A stretch of DNA of 64,000 nt from Hyphomicrobiales bacterium (GTDB lineage: Bacteria > Pseudomonadota > Alphaproteobacteria > Rhizobiales > Kaistiaceae): contig JAFKKF010000008.1 in NCBI GenBank assembly GCA_017305635.1, forward strand, positions 1 through 64,000, in the 5' to 3' direction. The notes beneath the pieces were generated by a model that saw only the letters and a program-made list of their open reading frames with translations, did no database searches and had not been told where the DNA came from. Made by a program: the position numbers and the translations under genes. Each line of letters begins with the position of its first letter. Position 1 is the first letter of the stretch. Below, piece by piece: positions 25,691-34,399 of this stretch.

Positions 25691-26563
25691 TCACGCGTCC
25701 AGGTTCTTGCCGACGATGCGGACGAGGAAGAAGGCGACGATGTTGGCAAGGATCACCGCCACCACGCCACCGGCGGAGGCCCCGCCCACGTCGTAGTCGA
25801 GAAGCGCCTGGTGGTAGACGAGGTAGGCGATGTTGGTGGAGGCGAAGCCGGGTCCGCCGCCGGTCGTCACCAGGATCTCGGCGAAGACGCCCAGCAGGAA
25901 GATCGTCTCGATGAGGATGACCACGGTGATCGCGCGCGCGAGGTGCGGCAGCACGATGTAGAAGAAGAGGTTGATCGCGCCGGCGCCGTCCATCGAGGCG
26001 GCTTCCTTGCGCTCCTCGTCGAGCGACTGCAGTGCCGTGAAGATGATGAGCGTGGCGAAGGGCAGCCACTGCCACGCGACGATCAGGATGATCGAGAAGA
26101 GCGGATAGTCCTGGAGCCAGGCGATCGGCGCGAAGCCGAGCCGTGTCGCGAGCCATGCGAAGATCCCGTAGTTCGGATCCATCAGCATGTTCTTCCACAC
26201 CAGCGCCGCCACTGTCGGCATGATGAAGAAAGGCGAGATCACGAGGATGCGCACGATCCCCTGGCCGACAATGTGCTGGTCGAGGAGAAGCGCGAGGAAG
26301 ATGCCGCCGATCACCGTGATGGCGAGCACCGAGATGGTCAGCACGAGCGTGTTGACGAAGGCTTCGGTGAAGGAGGGATCGGTCAGGAAGTAGTAATAGT
26401 TGGAGAAGCCGGCCCAGCCATTATTGACCGGATTGAGGAGATTGTAGCTCTGGAACGAGTACCAGAGCGTCAGCACCAGCGGTACGATCATCCACACGAA
26501 AAGGATGACCACGGAGGGCGTCAGCATCGCCCGTGCCAGCTTCCTGGTGTTCTGAGTTGCCAT
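25691..26563 (-). CDS. Sugar ABC transporter permease (MalF/SmoF-type)
   Basis: This 290-residue inner-membrane permease starts MATQNTRKLARAML, with the first membrane segment PSVVILFVWMIVPLVLTLWY. The EAA loop reads KEAASMDGAGAINLFFYIVL. LLGVFAEILVTTGGGPGFAS near the C-terminus is typical of the sorbitol/mannitol group of permeases. ATG 26563 is chosen from the domain boundary and a GGGGAGGCGAGG ribosome region; the frame continues upstream without homology. It sits between the binding-protein gene and the second permease. Confidence 0.92.
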   Translation of the reverse strand: MATQNTRKLARAMLTPSVVILFVWMIVPLVLTLWYSFQSYNLLNPVNNGWAGFSNYYYFLTDPSFTEAFVNTLVLTISVLAITVIGGIFLALLLDQHIVGQGIVRILVISPFFIMPTVAALVWKNMLMDPNYGIFAWLATRLGFAPIAWLQDYPLFSIILIVAWQWLPFATLIIFTALQSLDEERKEAASMDGAGAINLFFYIVLPHLARAITVVILIETIFLLGVFAEILVTTGGGPGFASTNIAYLVYHQALLDYDVGGASAGGVVAVILANIVAFFLVRIVGKNLDA

Positions 26564-26718
26564 CCTCGCCTCCCCGACGTGCCCGCTCGTTCTGGCGGCG
26601 GCGCATCGTCCTTCGTTTGTCGCCGCCGGCGGAGAGCCGGGGCAGCGCAGTCGAAAAGCCGGATTTCGTGAAGGCCTGCCCGGGGCCGAAGCCCCGGGCA
26701 GCAAGTCTCGGGAGGGAG

Positions 26719-28035
26719 TTACTTGATGTAGCCGCCCTTGGTCATGGTGCGGGTGGCGACGTCTTGCGCCTGCTTCAGGGCGTCATCGACCGAGGACTGG
26801 CCGGCGAGCGCCGCCGAGAACAGCTTGCCGACCGTGTCGCCGAGGCCCTGGAATTCGGGGATGGCGACGAACTGCACGCCGGTATAGGGCACCGGCTTCA
26901 CCGTGGGGTGGGTCGGATCAGCCGAGTTGATGGAGGCGAGGGTCATGGCCGCGAAGGGCGCGGCCTTGGTATATTCGGGGTTGCTGTAGAGCGAGGTGCG
27001 CGTGCCCGGAGGAACGTTCGCCCAGCCCTCCTTCGAGGCGACGAGGTCGAGGTAGGCAGGGCCGGTGGCCCAGGCGATGAACTTCTCCGCCGCCTCGGTC
27101 TTCTGCGAGCCCGCCGGGATGGCGAGCGACCATGCCCAGAGCCAGTTGGCGTTCTTGCCGAGGCCGGTATTGGGCGCCAGCGCGAAGCCGACCTTGTCGG
27201 CGACGGTTGAGGCCTTGGGGTCGGTCACGAAGGAGCCGGCGACGGTGGCGTCGATCCACATGCCGCACTTGCCCTGCTGGAAGAGCGTCAGGTTCTCGTT
27301 GAAGCCGTTGGACGAGGCGCCCGACGGGCCTGCCGCCTTCATCAGGTCGACGTAGAACTGGAGCGTGTTCTTCCATTCCGGCTGGTCGAACTGCGGCTGC
27401 CATTTCTCGTCGAACCAGCGCGCGCCGAAGGAGTTCGACATGGCGGTGAGGAAGGCCATGTTCTCGCCCCAGCCGGCCTTGCCGCGCAGGCAGATGCCGT
27501 TGATGCCGTTGGCGCGGTCGGTCATCTTCTCGGCCGCCTGCTTTATGAAGTCCCAGGTCGGCGAGTCGGGCATGGTCAGCCCCGCCTTCTCCATCAGGTC
27601 CTTGCGGTACATGACGTAGCTGGACTCGCCGTAGAAGGGCGAGGCGTAGAGCTTGCCGTCGACCGAGAGGCCGTTGCGGATGGCGGGCAGCAGATCGTCG
27701 ACCTTGAAGTCGGCGCCGAGATTGTCGAGCGCGACCAGCCAGCCGTTCTTCGCCCAGATCGGGACCTCGTAGGTGCCGATGGTGAGCACGTCGTACTGGC
27801 CGCCCTTGGTGGCGATGTCGGTGGTCACCTTCTGCCGGAGGACGTTCTCCTCGAGCGTCACCCATTGCAGGTCGATGTCGGGGTTCTTCGCCTTGAAGTC
27901 GTCGGTCAGCTTCTGCATGCGGATCATGTCGCCATTGTTCACCGTGGCGATGGTGAGCGTCGTGGCGGCTTCCGCGGATGACAAAGCGAGCAGGGAAATC
28001 GAGGTCAGGAAGAGGGCAGTTTTGAGCAAGCGCAT
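26719..28035 (-). CDS. Sugar/polyol ABC transporter substrate-binding protein (SmoE-like)
   Basis: This 438-residue periplasmic protein has a Sec signal peptide (MRLLKTALFLTSISLLALSS, cleavage likely after AEA). The mature start TTLTIATVNNGDMIRM and the later FNENLTLFQQGKCGMWIDAT are what I associate with sorbitol/mannitol-binding proteins of alphaproteobacteria. GGGAGG lies about 9 bases before ATG 28035. Two cysteines (ICLRG, GKCGM) may form a disulfide. The neighbouring galactitol-dehydrogenase-like SDR and SorC regulator support a polyol ligand. The exact polyol is not determined. Confidence 0.88.
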   Translation of the reverse strand: MRLLKTALFLTSISLLALSSAEAATTLTIATVNNGDMIRMQKLTDDFKAKNPDIDLQWVTLEENVLRQKVTTDIATKGGQYDVLTIGTYEVPIWAKNGWLVALDNLGADFKVDDLLPAIRNGLSVDGKLYASPFYGESSYVMYRKDLMEKAGLTMPDSPTWDFIKQAAEKMTDRANGINGICLRGKAGWGENMAFLTAMSNSFGARWFDEKWQPQFDQPEWKNTLQFYVDLMKAAGPSGASSNGFNENLTLFQQGKCGMWIDATVAGSFVTDPKASTVADKVGFALAPNTGLGKNANWLWAWSLAIPAGSQKTEAAEKFIAWATGPAYLDLVASKEGWANVPPGTRTSLYSNPEYTKAAPFAAMTLASINSADPTHPTVKPVPYTGVQFVAIPEFQGLGDTVGKLFSAALAGQSSVDDALKQAQDVATRTMTKGGYIK

Positions 28036-28059
28036 CGGTGCATTCCTCCCATTACGTGC

Positions 28060-28117
28060 ATGAGCATTTGCTATCTGCACTTAGCATATGCTCATCACAG
28101 GAGCGGGAGGGTGTCAA
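28060..28117 (-). promoter_or_regulatory. Promoter and paired AGCANNTGCT operators of the polyol transporter genes
   Basis: Two dyads, AGCATTTGCT (28063-28072) and AGCATATGCT (28083-28092), have centres exactly 20 bases apart. The outer flanks ATGAGCA (28060) and TGCTCAT (28089-28095) make the whole region a larger palindrome. On the minus strand TTGACA (28117-28112) is a consensus -35, and GAGCAT 18 bases downstream is a possible weak -10 that overlaps the first dyad. The SorC-family protein encoded upstream is the likely ligand-responsive binder. This is inferred from position and symmetry. Confidence 0.55.
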
Positions 28118-28192
28118 TGGGCCCCGTGCCGGGAGACGGGCGCCCGGCCGCCATCCCGGCGCGATTCGCGGGGCGTTTCGGGCCGTTTCGCG

Positions 28193-29155
28193 TCAGGAAT
28201 CGAGGAGGGCGGAAGCCGTCGCTTCGTCGGTGATCAGGCCGGTGATGATGCGGCCGGTGAGCGCCGCCCGTATCGCCCGCACCTTGGCGGCGCCGACCGC
28301 GACGCCGACCGCCAGGCGATCAGCGCCCGGCCGGTGCGGGACGGAGGTGATGCGCCCGTTGGTCGGCGCATCGACCACCCCGCCCTCGGCATCGATCGCC
28401 CAGCCGACGACCTCGCCGACGGCGCCGAGCCGCATGAGGTCGAGGAGCTCCTCGCGGGAGATGAACCCGTCCACGAATTGCTGGGCCTCGCCGTCCATCT
28501 GGCCGACCCCGACGAGGGTCAGGTCGGCGCGCGCGGCGAGCGCATGGACCCGGCGGACCGGCTCGATTCCGACGAGCAGCTCGCGCTCTTCCGGGTTGCG
28601 CGCGAAGAGCGGCAGCGGGATCGGATAATGGCGCGCCTTGGTCAGGTCGGCGAGGCGGGTGAGGGTGTCGAAAAAGCTCGCCGAGCCGTCCGGCGCGATA
28701 TTGCCGACCAGCGAAACGAGCTGGTGATAGGGCCGCTCGACCGGGCGGATCTGCTCGACCGCGGCGCGGAGCGTCCGCCCGGTCCCGAGCGCGACGATGA
28801 TCGGCTTCTCGGCGGAAAGCGTCTGCTCGAGGAAGCCGGCGGCGGCCGAGGCGACCCCGGCGACCGCCGCCGGGTGGGCGGGATCCGTCGGCACCACGTC
28901 GCAATGCCGGAGGGCGTATTTCTCGGCGAGCCGGGCGCCGAGCTCCATGCAGGCGGCGATCGGATGGTCGAGGCGGAAGGTGATGAGCCGTTCCGAAAGC
29001 GCAAGGGAAACAAGGCGTTGCGCGGTGGGTCGGGAAACGTTCAGCTTGCGCGCGATCTCGTCCTGGGTATTGCCAGCGACGAAATAGAGCCAGCCCGCCC
29101 GGGCCGCATCATCGAGCCGCGACCGTTCCGGCCTTGGCGCCTCGCCGTCCTTCAA
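28193..29155 (-). CDS. SorC-family sugar-binding transcriptional regulator
   Basis: This 320-residue protein has an N-terminal helix-turn-helix (NTQDEIARKLNVSRPTAQRL, about residues 26-45) and a C-terminal sugar-phosphate-isomerase-like effector domain with GTGRTLRAAVEQI, LVSLVGNIAPDGS, VGVGQMDG and VGWAIDAEGGVVD. A TTG at 29155 is chosen as start: GGGAGG lies seven bases before it and the length then equals the SorC norm. The ATG at 29479 would add 108 arginine-rich residues without homology and overlap the next gene. It probably responds to a phosphorylated polyol or ketose and controls the operon through the dyads at 28060-28095. Confidence 0.87.
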   Translation of the reverse strand: MKDGEAPRPERSRLDDAARAGWLYFVAGNTQDEIARKLNVSRPTAQRLVSLALSERLITFRLDHPIAACMELGARLAEKYALRHCDVVPTDPAHPAAVAGVASAAAGFLEQTLSAEKPIIVALGTGRTLRAAVEQIRPVERPYHQLVSLVGNIAPDGSASFFDTLTRLADLTKARHYPIPLPLFARNPEERELLVGIEPVRRVHALAARADLTLVGVGQMDGEAQQFVDGFISREELLDLMRLGAVGEVVGWAIDAEGGVVDAPTNGRITSVPHRPGADRLAVGVAVGAAKVRAIRAALTGRIITGLITDEATASALLDS

Positions 29156-29477
29156 CCGCTTGCCTCCCGCCCCGGAATGCCTGGAATCGGCCCGCGCCAG
29201 CCACGGGACGCCGGCGAGATGCCCTGGAATCGCGGGCGAGACGCCCGCGGCCGGTCCCTTCCGGCGCTCCCCGCGGCATTTCTCGCATGCCGCCCCCTGT
29301 TTCCGCCATCCTAACCCGATGATCGCACCGTGAGCAATTACTCGAAATTTGCGGGCGATTCGCGGTTTCGGAACGGCGTGGTAGCAATGGGAATCGGAGT
29401 GAGACGCCCCGATTTCGGTGGTGAAACGCCCCGGGACGGGATGCGAAACGGCGGGCGGTGAGGAGCGGCGTGGGCGC
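29156..29477. other. Divergent intergenic region with three 22-bp-spaced direct repeats
   Basis: About 320 bases lie between the SorC start and the oxidoreductase gene. I see no gene here. GAGACGCCCCGA (29401), GAAACGCCCCGG (29423) and GAAACGGCGG (29445) begin exactly 22 bases apart, on the same face of the helix, and end about 24 bases before ATG 29478. A near-palindrome GAGCAATTACTC lies at 29333-29344. The region should contain promoters for both directions, but no clear -35/-10 pair was found. Confidence 0.45.
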
Positions 29478-30590
29478 ATGAAGGTGACGATCGTCGGGGC
29501 CGGGATCGGTGGCCTGTCGCTCGCCTAGGCTCTGAAGAAGCGCGGCATCGAGGTGGCGCTCTTCGAACAGGGACCGGTGCCCAACCCGAAGGCCTCGTCC
29601 CATGACGAGCATCGCATGACCCGGCATTGCTACGGGACGCTGGCCGGCTATGGGCTGCTCATGCCGCAGGCCTTCCGGGCCTATGAGGAACTGTGGTCCG
29701 ACCTCGGCGCCCGTCACTTCCGGCCGACGAAGTTCCTCTACGTCACGCGGGAGCAATCCGACTGGCCAGCGGCGACCGCCCGCGATCTCGACCGGATGGG
29801 AATCCCTCACCGGCCGCTGACGCCGGCGGAGGTCAGCGAGATCGCGCCGATGCTGACCACCGACGCGATCGTCGATGCCTTCGAGGCGGACGGCGCTGGC
29901 GAGCTCTTCGCCGCGCGCATCACCCGCGATCTCGCCGACTGGCTGCGCAGGGCCGGCGTCGAGATCCACGAACATGCCCGCGTGGGCGCCATCGATGCCG
30001 AGACCGGCAGGGTCGAGACCGGACGCGGCTACCACGACGCCGACCTCGTCGTGGTCGCGGCCGGCGCCTGGGTCCTCGACCTCCTGCCCGGCCAGAAGGG
30101 ACGGCTGGCGCCGTCGCGCCAGACGGTGCTCTACCTGCAGCCGCCGCAGCGCCTCGATGGCGCCTGGCGGCGGGCGCCGGTCATCCTCGACGGCTCGGGC
30201 ATGCGCGGCACCTACGTGCTTCCGCCGGCCGAGGGCACGCGGCTGAAGGTCGGCGACCATTCCTTCACCCGGCAGGGCAGCGGCGACGACGACCGCATCG
30301 CGACGGCGGCGGACATCGCGACGGTCGCGGCGGCGGCGCGGTCGAGCTTCGCCGATTTCGACGACTACACCATCCTCGAGGCGAAGGTCTGCTACTACAC
30401 CGTGACCGCCGACGAGCGCTTCGTGGTCGAGCCGATCGGGCCGGCCGGCTGGCTGATGAGCGCCTGTTCCGGCCACGGCTTCAAGCTGGCGCCGCTGATC
30501 GCGAGCGGGCTCGCCGATGCGATCGCCGGCAGGCGGAGCGCGGCCGGCATTCCCGATTGGGCCGCGGGGCGTGGCGGTCCGGATCGCTGA
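29478..30590 (+). pseudogene. FAD-dependent amine oxidase (sarcosine-oxidase-like) interrupted by an amber codon
   Basis: Starting at ATG 29478 the frame reads MKVTIVGAGIGGLSLA, then TAG at 29526-29528, then ALKKRGIEVALFEQ and on to a complete DAO-family protein, 370 codons in all. In relatives the interrupted position is usually Trp (TGG), so one base change, TGG to TAG, explains it. The rest is intact: VVVAAGAWVLDLLP, KVCYYTVTADERFVV with the Cys used for covalent FAD in monomeric sarcosine oxidase, and SGHGFKLAPLIASGLAD. Restarting at GTG 29553 would drop the dinucleotide-binding motif, so such a product should not bind FAD normally. A sequencing error or a real nonsense mutation are both possible. 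Confidence 0.8.
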
Positions 30591-30637
30591 TGGACGGCGA
30601 AATGCGCTAGGGTCGGGCGCAACATAAGGGAACAGCC

Positions 30638-31408
30638 ATGACGGATTTGCCGGTTTTCAACCTCGCCGGACGGAAGGCGCTGGTGACGGGCGCCTCGCGC
30701 GGTCTCGGCCGTGCGATCGCGGTCGCGCTCGCAGCGGCCGGCGCCGACGTCGCCCTCGGGCTGCGGGACGCCGGGCAGGACGAGGGCGTCGCGGCCGAGA
30801 TCGAAGGGATGGGCCGGAAGGCCGTCGGCCTGCAGATGGACGTCATGGACCTGAAGCAGTCCTATGGCGCCGTGGACCGTGCCATCGCGGCGCTCGGCCA
30901 TCTCGACATCCTCGTCAACAATGTCGGCGGCGGCACCGAGCGTCGCATCGAGGATTTCCCGGAAGAGGAATTCGATTCGACGGTCGCACGGAACGTGAAG
31001 TCGACCTTCTTCCTCTCCCAATATGTCGGGCGCCACATGATCGCGCGCCGTTCGGGATCGATCGTCAATATCGGGTCGCAGGCGGGCGCCGTCGCCCTGC
31101 CGATGGAGGCGATCTATTGCCTCTCCAAGGCCGCCGTCGCGCACATGACCAGGTGCTTCGCCGTCGAATGGGGCGCGCACAACATCCGGGTGAACTGCGT
31201 CGCCCCGACCTTCATCGAGACCGACGGCACGCGCCCGGCGCTCTCGAAGCCGGACTTCCGCGCCGACGTCATCGAGCGCATCGCGGCGCTGCACCGGATC
31301 GGCGAGCCGAAGGAGGTCTCGGGCGCGGTGGTCTTCCTCTGCTCCGATGCCGCCTCGATGATCACCGGCCAGACGCTCCTCATCGATGGCGGCTGGACGG
31401 CCCGCTGA
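30638..31408 (+). CDS. SDR family oxidoreductase
   Basis: This 256-residue classical SDR has TGASRGLG near residue 18, NNVGGG in place of NNAG, and YCLSKAA as the active site with Tyr and Lys. The ending MITGQTLLIDGGWTAR is typical. It follows the broken amine oxidase by 47 bases on the same strand and is convergent with the glucose dehydrogenase gene, 24 bases away. The GLRDAGQ loop after the second strand lacks the acidic residue of strict NAD enzymes, so NADP use is possible. The substrate is unknown. Confidence 0.87.
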   Translation: MTDLPVFNLAGRKALVTGASRGLGRAIAVALAAAGADVALGLRDAGQDEGVAAEIEGMGRKAVGLQMDVMDLKQSYGAVDRAIAALGHLDILVNNVGGGTERRIEDFPEEEFDSTVARNVKSTFFLSQYVGRHMIARRSGSIVNIGSQAGAVALPMEAIYCLSKAAVAHMTRCFAVEWGAHNIRVNCVAPTFIETDGTRPALSKPDFRADVIERIAALHRIGEPKEVSGAVVFLCSDAASMITGQTLLIDGGWTAR

Positions 31409-31432
31409 CGTCCGTTCCCGCCGGTCGCGCGC

Positions 31433-33736
31433 TCACTCCTTCTTCGGCAGCGCGAAGGCCATGACATAGTCGCCGACCTTCGGGGAATAGGCCGCCCCGC
31501 CGACCGAGACGACGATATATTGCCGGCCGGTCTTCGGCGAGACATAGGTCATCGGCGTGGCGCTCGCGCCGACCGGCAGGGGATATTTCCAGAGCTCGTT
31601 GCCGTTCTCCGCGTCATAGGCGCGGAGGTAGAAATCCTGGAAGCCGGCGAAGAAGACGAGGCCGCCGGCGGTTGCGGCGGTGCCGGCATAGGTCGGCATG
31701 CCCATGGTCATCGGCATGCCGGCGGCGACGCCGAAGGGGCCGAGCTGGTCGGCGGTGCCGGCCGGGATCTGCCAGGCGATCTTCCGCGTCTTCAGGTCGA
31801 CCGCGACGATGGTGCCGAAGGGCGGCTGGTTGCACGGGATGTTGAGCGGCGACATCCAGACGCCGGTGACCATGCCATAGGGCGTGCCGGCCTGGGGCGA
31901 GGGGCCGTGGCCGGTATCGTCGGAATGGATATGGGCGGTCGCTTCCTTGTAGTCGGCGGAAGGCACCAGGTAGAAGACGCTCGGAATGCGGATGTCGTTC
32001 ATGAAGACGCGGCCATTGGCCTGGTCGAAGGAAACGCTTCCCCAGTTCATGCCGCCGGTATTGCCGGGCTGCTGGATCGCCGGGGTGAGGCCGATGGGCG
32101 TGAAGTCGCCGTCGTAGCGGAGCTTGCGGAAGGCGATGCGGCAGTAGAGCTGGTCGAACATGGTGACGCCCCAGGTCTTCTGCTCGGTGAGGAAATCCGC
32201 GCCGATCGTCGGCATGCCGACGGAGAAGGGCTGGGTCGGCGCGGGCGTCTCCTCGGGCACCGCGCCGTTCTGCGGCACCGGCTTCTCGACCACGTCGGCG
32301 ATCGGCTTGCCGGTGGCCCGGTCGAGGAGGAAGATCTGGCCGCGCTTGGTCGTCTGGAGAAGCGCCTTCTGCCCGTCGGGCAGGTCGATGAGCGCCGGCT
32401 GGGACGGGATGTCGTAGTCCCAGATGTCGTGGTTCACGGTGCGGAAGTGCCATCGCTCGCGACCGGTCGTGACGTCGAGGGCGACGATGCTCGAATTGTA
32501 TTCTTCCGATCCGGGTGGCCGGCCCTGGCCGAAATAGTCCGGCGTGGCATTGCCCATCGGCAGGTAGACGAGGCCGAGCTGGTCGTCATAGGAGGCGGTC
32601 GACCACGAATTCGGGGTGCCCCGCGTATAGGTGCCGCCGGCGGGAGGGTCGCGCGTGATCGACGGATTGGCGAGGTCCCAGGCCCAGGCGAGCGCGCCGG
32701 TGCGCGCATCGAAGGCGCGGATCACGCCGGAAGGCTCGCCGCGCATCTGGTTGTCGACCACCCAGCCGCCGACGATGATGAAATCGCGGGCGACGAGCGG
32801 CGCCGAGGTCTGGAAGTAGAAGCCCGGTATGATCTCGCCCATGCCGGCCGAGAGCGCCACCGTGCCATGGTCGCCGAAATCCTCGCAGAGCTTGCCGGTC
32901 TTCGCGTCGATCTCGATCAGGCGGGCGTCGATGGTGGTGTGGACGAGGCGCTGCTCGCAGGCCTGCCCGGCGGCATTGGCCATTCTGTAGTAGCCGAGGC
33001 CGCGGCAGCGCTGCCAGAAGGGCGACTTGGACTGCGGGTCATAGGTCCAGCGCGCTTCGCCGGTATCGGCATCGAGCGCGGCGACCTTGTCGTTGCGGGT
33101 GCAGGAATAGACGAGGTCGTCGATCTGCAGCGGCGTGTTCTGGTCGATGCCGGGTCCGCTGTCGCCGGTATGGTAGGTCCAGGCGAGCTGGAGCTGGCCG
33201 ACATTCTGCCGGTTGATCTGGCCGAAGGGCGCGAAACGGTCGCCGGCATTGCTGCGCCCATAGGCGAACCAGTCGGACGGATCGTCCTTGCCGGTGGCGG
33301 CGGTGTAGGTCATGTCGCTCGCCGGGGAAACGACGCCATGGGGGATGAAGGCGAGGCCGATGCCGCCGGCGAAGAGGAGGACGAAGAGGAGCGCGCCGAG
33401 GGCGGCGATGCGCGAGCGCGGACGGCTCATGCCCCAGGCGAAGAAGAGGCCGGCGGCGGCAATGGCGAAGGGCGTGAGCAGGCGGGCGAAGAGCGCCCAG
33501 AAGTCGAGGCCGGATTCCCAGATCGCCCAGGGCACGGTGAGGAGGGCGACCAGCGCGGCGAGCCAGCCGCCGGCAGCCCGCTGTCGCCAGACGAGGATGG
33601 CGCTGACGAGATAGGCGAGGCCCGCGACGAGGTAATAGGGGGAACCGCCGAGCGAAACCAGGTATCCGCCGCCGCCGATCAGCCCGATGGCGAGCACGAC
33701 GAGGATGATGGCGGCAAGTCGCGACAGCAGGCGCAT
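31433..33736 (-). CDS. gcd: Membrane-bound PQQ-dependent glucose dehydrogenase
   Basis: This 767-residue enzyme oxidises D-glucose to gluconolactone in the periplasm and passes electrons to ubiquinone. The N-terminal 130 residues hold five predicted membrane helices, followed by an eight-bladed quinoprotein propeller. The family signature SDWFAYGRSNAGDRFAPF is at about 154-171 and the catalytic Asp437 lies in VNHDIWDYDIP. Many ALDADTGEARW-type tryptophan motifs are present. Length is close to the E. coli enzyme (796). No pqq synthesis genes are in the window. Its electrons could leave through the quinol oxidase encoded just downstream on the map at 36.6-40.8 kb. Confidence 0.93.
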   Translation of the reverse strand: MRLLSRLAAIILVVLAIGLIGGGGYLVSLGGSPYYLVAGLAYLVSAILVWRQRAAGGWLAALVALLTVPWAIWESGLDFWALFARLLTPFAIAAAGLFFAWGMSRPRSRIAALGALLFVLLFAGGIGLAFIPHGVVSPASDMTYTAATGKDDPSDWFAYGRSNAGDRFAPFGQINRQNVGQLQLAWTYHTGDSGPGIDQNTPLQIDDLVYSCTRNDKVAALDADTGEARWTYDPQSKSPFWQRCRGLGYYRMANAAGQACEQRLVHTTIDARLIEIDAKTGKLCEDFGDHGTVALSAGMGEIIPGFYFQTSAPLVARDFIIVGGWVVDNQMRGEPSGVIRAFDARTGALAWAWDLANPSITRDPPAGGTYTRGTPNSWSTASYDDQLGLVYLPMGNATPDYFGQGRPPGSEEYNSSIVALDVTTGRERWHFRTVNHDIWDYDIPSQPALIDLPDGQKALLQTTKRGQIFLLDRATGKPIADVVEKPVPQNGAVPEETPAPTQPFSVGMPTIGADFLTEQKTWGVTMFDQLYCRIAFRKLRYDGDFTPIGLTPAIQQPGNTGGMNWGSVSFDQANGRVFMNDIRIPSVFYLVPSADYKEATAHIHSDDTGHGPSPQAGTPYGMVTGVWMSPLNIPCNQPPFGTIVAVDLKTRKIAWQIPAGTADQLGPFGVAAGMPMTMGMPTYAGTAATAGGLVFFAGFQDFYLRAYDAENGNELWKYPLPVGASATPMTYVSPKTGRQYIVVSVGGAAYSPKVGDYVMAFALPKKE

Positions 33737-33862
33737 GGCAGATCCCCCGTACGGACGGCCGAAGGCGGCGTCTGCCGGTAGAATAGGCCGTGCCGGGGCG
33801 GGGGGAAGGGCCCGTGCGGCATGCCTGCCGTCCGGAACTGCGGCAGGCGCGGCCCTCGCAGC

Positions 33863-34399
33863 CTACTCGACGCGCTTCTTGTCGAGCTTCCGGGCGAGGG
33901 TCCGCCGGTGCATGCCGAGGCGGCGGGCGGTCTCCGAGATGTTGAAATCGGCCTCGGCGAGCGTGCGGTGGATCATCTCCCATTCGAGCGTCTTGAAGCT
34001 GCTCGCCCGTTCGGTGAGCGGTACGCTCGCATCGCCGGCGACTTTCCGGAAGGCGGCCTCGATGTCGTCGGTATTGGAGGGCTTGGCGAGGTAGTGGCAG
34101 GCGCCGAGCTTGATCGCCTCGACGGCGGTGCCGATGCTCGCATAGCCGGTGAGGACCACGATCACCGTCCTCGGGTCGTGGGCATGGAGAAGCTCGACGC
34201 AGGCCAGGCCCGAGGCGCCGCCGAGCTTCAGGTCGACCACGGCATGGGTCGGCGAATGGGCCTCCAGGATCGCGCGCACGGCTTCGAGGCTCTCGGCCGC
34301 GAGCACGCGGTAGCCGCGGCGCCCGAAGGAGCGGGCGAGCGTGCGGGCGAAGGAGGCCTCGTCCTCGACGATGAGAAGGAGCCGGTCGTCGTCAGGCAT
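33863..34399 (-). CDS. regA: Redox response regulator RegA/ActR/PrrA family
   Basis: This 178-residue response regulator has a receiver domain with LIVEDE at the acidic pocket, the phospho-acceptor Asp56 in AVVDLKLGG, and the TGYASIGTAVEA switch region. The C-terminal Fis-type helix-turn-helix reads NISETARRLGMHRRTLARKL, almost identical to the highly conserved DNA-binding helix of RegA/ActR. It controls redox-dependent genes such as terminal oxidases and carbon or nitrogen fixation genes. It overlaps the kinase gene by eight bases. An unusual extension is absent. Confidence 0.95.
   Translation of the reverse strand: MPDDDRLLLIVEDEASFARTLARSFGRRGYRVLAAESLEAVRAILEAHSPTHAVVDLKLGGASGLACVELLHAHDPRTVIVVLTGYASIGTAVEAIKLGACHYLAKPSNTDDIEAAFRKVAGDASVPLTERASSFKTLEWEMIHRTLAEADFNISETARRLGMHRRTLARKLDKKRVE

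Noticed and set aside
29526-29528. TAG codon as pyrrolysine or programmed recoding
   Set aside because: No pyl genes or recoding hairpin are visible, and the position is an ordinary Trp in relatives, so a point mutation or sequencing error is simpler.
31520-33781. A plus-strand open frame of about 750 codons opposite the glucose dehydrogenase gene
   Set aside because: It is the complement of a well-supported gcd gene, has an Arg/Gly/Asp-rich composition without motifs, and reflects the lack of stops in GC-rich antisense DNA.
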